A stretch of DNA of 64,000 nucleotides from Hymenobacter chitinivorans DSM 11115. GTDB taxonomy: Bacteria > Bacteroidota > Bacteroidia > Cytophagales > Hymenobacteraceae. The stretch's first letter is position 1. Each line of letters opens with the position of its first letter. Position numbers and translations under genes: made by a program. The stretch covers positions 1 through 64,000 of the forward strand of contig NZ_PGFA01000005.1 of NCBI RefSeq assembly GCF_002797555.1, in the 5' to 3' direction. Positions 57,258 to 64,000 of this stretch are shown here, in pieces. The notes under the pieces were generated by a model that was not told where the DNA came from, did no database searches, and was given only the letters and a program-made list of their open reading frames with translations.

Positions 57258-58928
57258 TTAGTAACCAGGGTTCGGCGTAATGTTCGGATTCGTCACCAGT
57301 TCGCTGGCCGGGATGGGCCACAGGAACAGCGGGCTCGAATACGGTACAGCCGAAATAGCCGGAGCTGGGGCTGCCGTAGTAGAACCGCAGGTGTAGAAGT
57401 CGTACTTGGTCAGCTGACCACCGTTGCCGTCGATTTTAGCGGGAATACCACCACCGGGAACGGTGCTGAAGGTTTTCTCGCCCGACAGGCGGTGAATGTC
57501 ATCCCAACGGAAGCCTTCTGCTACCAATTCGATCCGACGCTCGTTCAGGATGGCCTGGATGAGAGCGTTGCCGGTCAAAGAGCCCGGAGCGTAACGGTCG
57601 GCAGTAGCTACTGCGCGGTTACGGATGCTGTTCAGGTAAGTCAGAGCCTGCACTTCGTTAGCACCACCCAAGCGGGCCAGAGCCTCGGCTTGGTTCAGCA
57701 CTACTTCGGCGTAGCGAATGATCGGGGCGAAGTCGGTGCTGTTCGTGGCATCGGTGTACTTCTTCGATACATAAGCCGCTACCCGCAGACCCTTATCCTG
57801 CTGCATCAACTCCGTGCGACGGGTGTCGGCGCAGGTGAAGAAGGGAGCATTGTAGAGGATGGGGCTGATAGCCAGCAGAGCCCGGCCGTTGATACCACCG
57901 TTCGGAATAGTTGCCGACGAGCCAAAAACGTTAGCCAAGGCACCGTTCACACCCGGGTTGTCATCCGAGCTGTTCTCGATGGAGAAGATGTTTTCAGCAG
58001 TCACGTTAGCTCCACCAGGGAAAGCGGCCCGGGGCGTAGCTGCCAGGGCGTACGTGAACGAGGTAGTGCCACTAGTGACAGTCTTACCAATGAGCTTATC
58101 ACCTTCTTTGACAGCTTCGGCCCACTCACCCTGGTGCAGACGCAAACGCTGCTTCAGGGCAATGGCCGCGCCTTTGGTGGCACGCGTTACCCGGTAGTAA
58201 GCGGTAGTACCGCTGCCACGGTTTGCCAGCAGGTTAGCTTCGGCATAGTCCAGATCGGCCAGCATCTTGGTGTAGTCCTCGGCTACCGTGCCGCGGCCCT
58301 GGGCCTTGGCCAGCTCCAGACCGGCAATGGTGTTAACCGGAACGTCGCGGTAAGGAACACCAACTTGGCTGCCCTTGCCGTCCGAGTAAGGACGGGAGAA
58401 GTGAATCAGGAGCTCGTGGTGCGCCAAGGCACGCAGGAAGCGCATTTCACCCTCGTAGTCAGCAGCAACTGCTGCCGTAATAACGCCGCTAGCGGCTGCC
58501 TTACGCAGGCCGTCAATGGTAACGTTGGCTTGGTTGATTACCGAGTACAGGTTCGACCACATGTTCACCACGTTCGGGCTAGATGGGTTGATCGTGTTAG
58601 CGAAAACCAGACCGTAGAAGCCGGCCATGTCTGAGATGTCTTCGCCACGGGCGTCATCCAGAGAGCTGGCGGCGGCGCCGAAGGGATACCCCCGAACTGC
58701 CAGACCAGTACCGTTCAATGGGTCGTAATAGCCCGATTGTGCGGCGTTGTACACACCGGTTACAGCCAAGGCAATACGAGCGGGATCAGAAAATGCAGAC
58801 TGCTCAGTAATAGAGTTCTGAGGAGCCAGGTCCGTTACCTCCTTATCGCAGGCGCTCAACCCCAACGTGGCGGTAAAAGCTAAGACCGCGAAGCGGGATT
58901 TAGGGAAAGAATTGATGAACTGTTTCAT
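57258..58928 (-). CDS. susD: SusD/RagB nutrient-binding lipoprotein
   Basis: A 556-residue surface lipoprotein that binds ligand above the SusC channel. The signal ends LGLSACDKEVTDLAPQ, a lipobox. Family motifs: MWSNLYSVINQANVTIDGL, EGEMRFLRALAHHELLIHF, FAPIIRYAEVVLNQAEALARLGG, and ILNERRIELVAEGFRWDDIHRL. It follows its SusC gene by 19 nt on the same strand, a normal pair. The nutrient is not shown by the sequence. Confidence 0.93.
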   Translation of the reverse strand: MKQFINSFPKSRFAVLAFTATLGLSACDKEVTDLAPQNSITEQSAFSDPARIALAVTGVYNAAQSGYYDPLNGTGLAVRGYPFGAAASSLDDARGEDISDMAGFYGLVFANTINPSSPNVVNMWSNLYSVINQANVTIDGLRKAAASGVITAAVAADYEGEMRFLRALAHHELLIHFSRPYSDGKGSQVGVPYRDVPVNTIAGLELAKAQGRGTVAEDYTKMLADLDYAEANLLANRGSGTTAYYRVTRATKGAAIALKQRLRLHQGEWAEAVKEGDKLIGKTVTSGTTSFTYALAATPRAAFPGGANVTAENIFSIENSSDDNPGVNGALANVFGSSATIPNGGINGRALLAISPILYNAPFFTCADTRRTELMQQDKGLRVAAYVSKKYTDATNSTDFAPIIRYAEVVLNQAEALARLGGANEVQALTYLNSIRNRAVATADRYAPGSLTGNALIQAILNERRIELVAEGFRWDDIHRLSGEKTFSTVPGGGIPAKIDGNGGQLTKYDFYTCGSTTAAPAPAISAVPYSSPLFLWPIPASELVTNPNITPNPGY

Positions 58929-58947
58929 ATGATTTCAGAAACCAAGC

Positions 58948-61900
58948 TTAGAAGGCAACGTTGATACCACCGGTGAACACACGCTGCTGCGGGTTGCTGT
59001 TGTAATCCACGCCAGCCTGCTGGTTGATGATGGTGTTGTTCGAAGAGTTGGAGTAGTTCGAGTTTACTTCCGGGTCAACACCTTTGTAGCCCGTGATAGT
59101 TGCAATGTTCTGAGCTTGTACGAACAAACGCACGCGGCTCAGGCTCACAACGCTCGTGTAACGCTGGGGCAGGGTGTAACCCAGGGTCACGTTCTGCAGA
59201 CGGATGAAGTCGCCTTTCTCCACGAAACGGGTCAGGGCGTTGTTTTCCTGGTTGATGAATGCACCGTTGCCCTGTACAACTTTAGGCGTGCTGGTGACGT
59301 CACCTTCCTTCTGCCAACGGTCCAGAATTTCGGTCGAGTTGTTTACGAAGTCCATGCGCAGCAACTGCTGACGGGTCTGGTTGAAGATCTTGTTGCCACC
59401 GCTGTAACGCAGGAACACGTCCAGATCGAAGCCTTTGAAGGTCAAAGTGTTCGACAGACCGCCGAAGTATTTCGGGTTGGTCTGGCCCAGTACAAACTTG
59501 TCGCTCGTAGCCAAGGGAGCCGTAGCGACCAAAGCAGCGCCAGGGTTGCCGGCGTCGTAGAGGTAGTACTGGCTCTGACGAGCACCACGGTCGGTGCTGG
59601 CCTGAATCAGGGTACCGTTACCGCGCTTGTAGATGGGGTAGCCGTTCGAGGGGTTTACACCCTGGTAATCGTAGCCGTAGAGAGCACCAATCGACTCACC
59701 AACGCGGGTGATGTTGTAGGGGCTCACGATGTCTTCGTTGTTGCTCAGAGCGGTAATCTGGTTCTTGTTGGTCGAGAAGTTGAAGCTGGTCGACCAGGTG
59801 AAACCTTCCTTCTGGATGTTCTGCGTGTTGATCGTTACTTCCAGACCGCGGTTGTAGAGCGAGCCAACGTTGGCGCGGTACGAGCTGTTGCCGGGAACAC
59901 CCAGCGACAGGGGCGTACGAACGGCCAGGATAGCACCGTCAATGTTGTTGCGGTAGTAGTCAACGTTCAGGTTGATCCGGTTGTTGAGGAAGCCCAAGTC
60001 GATACCGAAGTCGGTTTTCTTGGAAGTCTCCCACTTCAGACGGTCGTTGCCGAACTGCGTGTAAGCCAGACCACCTTGCGAGCCGTATTTGCCGGCACCG
60101 TACAGGCCAGCGTAGGGGAAGTTGCTGCCCAGGTCGGTGTTACCTACCTGTGCGTAGCTACCACGCAGTTTGAAGTCGCTCCAGAACGAAGTCAGGCCCG
60201 AGCTCTTGAAGAAAGGCTCTTCCGACACGCGCCAGCCCAGCGAACCACCGGGGAAATAACCCAGGCGAGTAGCAGCAGGCAGCGACGAGAGTTTGTCAGC
60301 ACGCAGCGTGGCGCTGATCAGGTAACGGTCTTTGAACGAGTAGTTCAAGCGGCCGAAGTACGAAGACAGACCATTCTGGCCGTTGCCACCGAAGATGGTG
60401 GGGGTCGTCAGGGTACCCGATACAATGCTGTTCGGGCCCAGAGCGCGGTCCGACAGACCGGTACCGTTTGCCTGGTAGAAATAGTCGGTCGTCTTCTGAT
60501 ATTCCGTACCGATTACAGCGTTGATCTTGTGCGCCTCAGCGAAGGTGGTGCTGTAGGTTGCCGTGTTCGACAGGTTCCAGCGAACCGAAGGACCGAAGCC
60601 CTGGAATACCGAGCCACCGGAGCTCCGGCCGTCACCAGCCCGGGGGTCCAGGTACTGGAAGTCGTCGTTCATCTGAGTGTCGGTACCGATCTGGGAGCGC
60701 AGACGCAGGCCCGTTACAGGCTCAACTTCCAAATACGTGTTGCCCAGGATACGGTAGCCGATCGAGCGGAAGATGTTATTTTCCAGCGGGAAAATAATGT
60801 TGGTGTAAGCGAAGGAGATACCCGTGGCGTTGTTGCCCTGGCCGATAGCGCCACCAGCATCCTGGTAGGGCGTGCCGTCGGGGTTCCGAGCGGGTACGTT
60901 GGGGAACAACGACAGAGCGTTGGTTACGTTACCCGACAGAGCCTGGGGGTTGGTGTTCAGACCCAGCGTCTGCGTGCGCGACAGGCCCAGGTTCATACCC
61001 AAACGCAGCCATTTTTTCACTTCCGTATCCAAGTTGGAGCGGAAAGTGAAACGCTGCAGCGAGTTGTTTTTAACTACACCATCCTGGTCGGTGTAACCGG
61101 CCGAGAAGTAATAGTTGGTTTTTTCGTTGGCACCCGAAACCGATACTACGTGGTTCTGCTGGAAGCCCGTGCGGAAAATCTCTTTCTGCCAATCGGTGCT
61201 TACCAAGTTGCCGCTAGCATCATAGAAGGGAGCTGCCAGCGGAGTCGTAACCGGCGTAGCCGAAGCGTTGCGCTGCTTCTCGTTGCTGATGGTAACGAAG
61301 TCTTCAGCACCCAGTACGTCGTAGCGCTTCAGGGTTTGAGCTACACCAATGTAGGTGTCGTACGAAACCGCAGTTTTGCCGAGACGACCTTTCTTGGTCG
61401 TAATCAGAATAACACCGTTAGCAGCACGCGAACCGTAGATAGCCGTAGCCGAGCCGTCCTTCAGTACCTCGTATGACTCGATGTCGGCAGGGTTGATGTC
61501 AGCCAGGGCGTTGGAGAAACCGTTGCCCAGGGCGCTGGTGTTACCCGTGAAAATTGGCTGACCGTCAACTACGATAAGAGGGGAAGTACCCGACGAAATC
61601 GAGTTGGTACCCCGAATCTGAATGCGGGGCTGCTGACCCAACAGGCCCGAAGGAGCCTGTACCTGCACACCCGCGGCCCGACCAGCAAGCTGCTGGGCAA
61701 AGCTGGGCGTAGCCAGGTTAGCAACAGCTTCGCCCTGAACCGACGCAATAGAGCCCGTTACATCACGGCGTTCCTGCGTACCGTAACCCGTTACTACTAC
61801 TTCGCTTAGTTGCTTGCTATCACCAGCCAGGCCGATGTTAAGTTGATCTTCCGTGCCAATAGCACGCTCCGTCTGTATATAACCAATCGAGCTGAACACC

Positions 61901-62115
61901 AAGGTGCCCCCCGTTGACGGAACACTGAGAGTATAGGTACCATCAGAATTTGTAGAAACCCCGTTCGTGGTGCCTTTCAAAAGTACCGTCACACCCGGCA
62001 GGCCTTCCCCTGACTGGCGGTCGGTAACCCGACCGGAAATATTCCGATTCTGGGCGGTCACCTGTTGTAACAAGGTGAACATGAGTAAGAAACTCATGAA
62101 TAGAATTTTTTTCAT
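58948..62115 (-). CDS. susC: SusC/RagA TonB-dependent outer-membrane transporter
   Basis: A 1055-residue TonB-dependent transporter. Signal peptide MKKILFMSFLLMFTLLQQVTAQ. An N-terminal carboxypeptidase-like domain (RNISGRVTDRQSGEGLPGV), the plug (LSEVVVTGYGTQERRDVTGS, then AIYGSRAANGVILITTKKG, the SusC signature) and a long barrel ending FTGGINVAF. It passes ligand from SusD to the periplasm, powered by TonB. The susC and susD genes are visibly less GC-rich than most genes here. An AT-rich leader lies upstream. Confidence 0.95.
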   Translation of the reverse strand: MKKILFMSFLLMFTLLQQVTAQNRNISGRVTDRQSGEGLPGVTVLLKGTTNGVSTNSDGTYTLSVPSTGGTLVFSSIGYIQTERAIGTEDQLNIGLAGDSKQLSEVVVTGYGTQERRDVTGSIASVQGEAVANLATPSFAQQLAGRAAGVQVQAPSGLLGQQPRIQIRGTNSISSGTSPLIVVDGQPIFTGNTSALGNGFSNALADINPADIESYEVLKDGSATAIYGSRAANGVILITTKKGRLGKTAVSYDTYIGVAQTLKRYDVLGAEDFVTISNEKQRNASATPVTTPLAAPFYDASGNLVSTDWQKEIFRTGFQQNHVVSVSGANEKTNYYFSAGYTDQDGVVKNNSLQRFTFRSNLDTEVKKWLRLGMNLGLSRTQTLGLNTNPQALSGNVTNALSLFPNVPARNPDGTPYQDAGGAIGQGNNATGISFAYTNIIFPLENNIFRSIGYRILGNTYLEVEPVTGLRLRSQIGTDTQMNDDFQYLDPRAGDGRSSGGSVFQGFGPSVRWNLSNTATYSTTFAEAHKINAVIGTEYQKTTDYFYQANGTGLSDRALGPNSIVSGTLTTPTIFGGNGQNGLSSYFGRLNYSFKDRYLISATLRADKLSSLPAATRLGYFPGGSLGWRVSEEPFFKSSGLTSFWSDFKLRGSYAQVGNTDLGSNFPYAGLYGAGKYGSQGGLAYTQFGNDRLKWETSKKTDFGIDLGFLNNRINLNVDYYRNNIDGAILAVRTPLSLGVPGNSSYRANVGSLYNRGLEVTINTQNIQKEGFTWSTSFNFSTNKNQITALSNNEDIVSPYNITRVGESIGALYGYDYQGVNPSNGYPIYKRGNGTLIQASTDRGARQSQYYLYDAGNPGAALVATAPLATSDKFVLGQTNPKYFGGLSNTLTFKGFDLDVFLRYSGGNKIFNQTRQQLLRMDFVNNSTEILDRWQKEGDVTSTPKVVQGNGAFINQENNALTRFVEKGDFIRLQNVTLGYTLPQRYTSVVSLSRVRLFVQAQNIATITGYKGVDPEVNSNYSNSSNNTIINQQAGVDYNSNPQQRVFTGGINVAF

Positions 62116-62434
62116 GCAGAAAAAAGTTTGGGTTGAACTATAAGCGGGGGCGAAAAAGCCGCTTTAACTTCTTAAAAATACTCACAGTTAATCGAAACTA
62201 AACGGTCTGAATACTTTTTTTTCGCTGACAGTAAATTCTTGCTGTCCCCTGCAAAAAATCCTATATACTATTAACAGGATGGCGTTGACACTTAATAGTA
62301 TCTTATTATAATGTATTATTGGAATTGCCATATGAATTTTAATACAGCACTAATCTTTCCTTTCTATCTATATAAAAGAAGGGCTGACTTTTAGTAAAGT
62401 CAGCCCTTTCAATTAACTCAGCTCTGTAGCCCGC
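62116..62434. other. AT-rich leader region of the SusCD pair
   Basis: 319 bases upstream of susC, strongly AT-rich from 62160 to 62380. A terminator for the upstream lipoprotein gene lies at 62379-62408. The SusC promoter must be here, but I could not identify a clear -33/-7 pair. Confidence 0.5.
62379..62408 (-). terminator. Terminator between the lipoprotein and SusC genes
   Basis: AAGGGCTGACTTT and AAAGTCAGCCCTT form a perfect 13-bp stem around TAGT; the minus side continues CTTTTAT. Confidence 0.75.
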
Positions 62435-63046
62435 TTAGGAATTACGAAATACGGCTATTGCCGCATACGGAGCCAAGCTTTGTGTGCCGGTAGGCGCACC
62501 GTAGGTATTGAGTTGGGTTAAAACAATGCGTCGGTCGTCTTGGGTTATTATTTCGAAGGTGAAGACGACAGCATCGTTAGCCTGCACAATATTGTTGAAG
62601 GCATCTGGGTTGGCGGGGACAACGGGCAGCAGGTTGATATTCGGAGCGGTGCCCGACAGCCGTTTCAAATCCCGCAGTGCCTCAGTACTAGTCAAGGAGA
62701 CCGTGAAAGGGAAGGTACTGTAGTCACCCACTTTTACGCGTGGGCCCAGAGTCAGGCCGCTGGAGGCAGGACGGCCAAACGACTTGTATACTTCTATCGT
62801 CCGAATCTTTATGTCGCGCTCCTTACCCAGATCAACCGTAAACTCAAATATGGGCCGAGTTGGGTTGGTGGACGCTGCCGCTTTGGCGGCGGTGGCATCG
62901 AAGAAATCTTTGCCAGGAGTTGCTTTGGGAAAAATTGCGGGCAGGCTCTCGAAGGCCGGAGCGGGCAACTTACTGTCTTCCTTGCACGAGCTGAGTGCTC
63001 CGCCGCAAGAAACTAGTAAGAGCAGGCCAAAAACTATTTTTTTCAT
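62435..63046 (-). CDS. Lipoprotein accompanying a SusD-like gene
   Basis: A 203-residue lipoprotein starting MKKIVFGLLLLVSCGGALSSC, with a lipobox. The mature part (FEFTVDLGKERDIKIRTIEVYKSFG, VKVGDYSTFPFTVSL, AVVFTFEIITQDDRRIVLTQLNTYG) is a beta-sandwich type seen next to SusD-like genes in Bacteroidota. Role unknown; it may be a surface accessory ligand-binding protein. The Met at 63046 was preferred to a start at 63082. Confidence 0.75.
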   Translation of the reverse strand: MKKIVFGLLLLVSCGGALSSCKEDSKLPAPAFESLPAIFPKATPGKDFFDATAAKAAASTNPTRPIFEFTVDLGKERDIKIRTIEVYKSFGRPASSGLTLGPRVKVGDYSTFPFTVSLTSTEALRDLKRLSGTAPNINLLPVVPANPDAFNNIVQANDAVVFTFEIITQDDRRIVLTQLNTYGAPTGTQSLAPYAAIAVFRNS

Positions 63047-63085
63047 GGAAATCTGAGTTGTGAGAGTTGAACAATAGAGCAAGCT

Positions 63086-64000
63086 CTAGTTTATATCCCA
63101 AAAAATTCGGTCAGTGTAGACATTCACCTGCTTTGGCGCATTGGGGTTAGATGTCAAGTCGTCCTGCCGGTATGGCAAGCGCAGGGGGTAGCCGCCGGTC
63201 AACTGCGTGTGGGGCTCACTACCGGGCAACGTAATAGCCGGATAGCCCGTGCGGCGGTAGTCGGTGTAAACATCTTCCCCGAAGCCCCAGCCCGCTTTGT
63301 ATTTCTCCTGCATAATAATACGCAGCTTGCCGGCCGAGGTGGTTTCGGCGTCGTAGCGGGCCAGCACTGCAGTTGCATAGTTGGTAATGCTGGCAGCCGG
63401 AATTAGCGGGCTGCCATCGGCACTGGCAATCAGGTTCACTTTGTCGAAAGCAGCCAGGATGCCTGATTCTAGCGCCGTACGAGCGGCTGCAGCACTGTTG
63501 AGAATGGTCAGCTGAGCTTCAGCTTCGGTGAAACGGCGGCTGGGGTAGGTAAGGAAGCGCTGCGCCACAACTCCTTTGCCGGAGTTAACGTTGGCGGCGC
63601 CGCCAGTGCCGTTGTCATACTTGCCCCCAACGGCATACAGGCCCGGCAAAGTCCGGATGTCGGAGTTGTTCTGGTTCCGGTTAGGACCAAAGCTGCCAAC
63701 GAGTACCGTGATAAAGCGGCCCAATTGAAAATCAGCCAAGGGCTGGGTGGCCGTCGTCGATACCTGGTTGTAGAAGTAGTAAGGCAGACGGGGGTCGGCG
63801 GCATTGCCATTATCGGCATTGGCCAGCATCATGTCGACATAGAAAAAGCGGCCAATCAGGTTTTCCCGGCTCGCCGTTACGTAGTCGGCAATGTAACCCA
63901 AGTTGCGGTTTTCCGGCGTCGTGGAAGCATTGTACTTGAACTCGTAGTCGTCTTCGTTGGACGTCATCAGGTCCTGCTTCAACACGTCGGTTACCTTGGC
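63086..64000 (-). CDS. SusD/RagB-like protein, C-terminal part (5' end outside window)
   Basis: The frame is open to the last base of the window, so the N-terminus is missing. The ~300 visible residues have SusD-like_2 features: YADYV-like start (GYIADYVTASRENLIGRFFYVDMM), YPSRRFTEAEAQLTIL, IIMQEKYKAGWGFGEDVYTDYRRTGYPAI and GGYPLRLPYRQDDLTSNPNAP. This is the group of SusD proteins often called SusD-like_2. The downstream lipoprotein is ~40 nt away, so they share an operon; a SusC partner is expected outside the window. Confidence 0.85.
   Translation of the reverse strand, partial: AKVTDVLKQDLMTSNEDDYEFKYNASTTPENRNLGYIADYVTASRENLIGRFFYVDMMLANADNGNAADPRLPYYFYNQVSTTATQPLADFQLGRFITVLVGSFGPNRNQNNSDIRTLPGLYAVGGKYDNGTGGAANVNSGKGVVAQRFLTYPSRRFTEAEAQLTILNSAAAARTALESGILAAFDKVNLIASADGSPLIPAASITNYATAVLARYDAETTSAGKLRIIMQEKYKAGWGFGEDVYTDYRRTGYPAITLPGSEPHTQLTGGYPLRLPYRQDDLTSNPNAPKQVNVYTDRIFWDIN

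Noticed and set aside
59116..61476. A 786-codon open frame on the plus strand, antisense to susC
   Set aside because: It is the mirror of a strongly codon-biased gene: the translation is a low-complexity run of Val, Gln, Arg and Ala with no domain, and susC is unambiguous.

Overview
The window reads as a chromosomal segment of a Bacteroidota bacterium, most likely Hymenobacter or a close relative. The grounds are high G+C coding DNA with tightly packed genes, type IX secretion (T9SS) C-terminal sorting domains on secreted proteins, the T9SS proteins PorQ and a PorE-like OmpA protein, SusC/SusD pairs, DUF5723, DUF6702, GH3 and PixA-type proteins, and TAnnTTTG-type -7 boxes in place of a sigma70 -10. 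I see no rRNA, tRNA, CRISPR array, insertion sequence or transposase.

Layout. 1-9 kb: the end of a T9SS cargo protein, a tiny secreted protein with a PID-CTERM-like tail, a VOC protein, a GIN-domain protein with a small HMA-like partner, an AraC regulator, MeaB, a DUF5723 outer-membrane protein, a beta-propeller protein, a lipoprotein and a Nudix hydrolase. 9-24 kb: a probable secreted HEXXH peptidase, an ArsR regulator divergent from an OsmC-ACT pair, an L,D-transpeptidase-like lipoprotein, an alpha/beta hydrolase, a GDPD-like protein, a J-domain-like membrane protein, two SDRs or hydrolases, two T9SS cargo proteins, a T9SS-tail remnant and three uncharacterised proteins. 24.5-26.3 kb: an accessory island with an exact-period 21-bp tandem repeat and a very AT-rich two-gene operon (two-TM protein with a probable PLD-like domain, plus a DEDDh exonuclease). 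26.3-32 kb: both methylmalonyl-CoA mutase subunits, separated by an outer-membrane barrel gene. 32-36 kb: a 5'-nucleotidase split into two genes, then dnaA. 36-44 kb: a PH-like membrane protein, a second OsmC, GH3, a SUKH protein, a GreA-C-like protein and a GH92 glycosidase. 44-57 kb: dxr, rseP, DUF6702, PixA, PorE-like, lon, porQ, hslU and an SDR. 57-64 kb: susD-susC, a lipoprotein and a second SusD-like gene that runs off the window.

How the genes work together. MeaB, MutA and MutB form the propionyl/methylmalonyl-CoA branch even though they lie at three loci. PorE-like, PorQ, Lon, HslU and RseP form a cell-envelope and protein quality-control neighbourhood, and the T9SS-tailed proteins are cargo for the system PorE and PorQ belong to. 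The SusCD genes are a nutrient-import locus without a neighbouring glycosidase.

The non-coding DNA is unusually patterned. There are strong hairpin terminators between many genes, several dispersed palindromic elements (GTCATGCTGAGC or GTCATTGCGAG type), and short-word arrays (CAACTAACAACT, CACATTAGCACATT and CACCATCTCACTATTTCACC types) that sit directly on stop codons or just before start codons. The best candidate for an undescribed system is the AT-rich operon at 24.85-26.27 kb with its adjacent 21-bp repeat.
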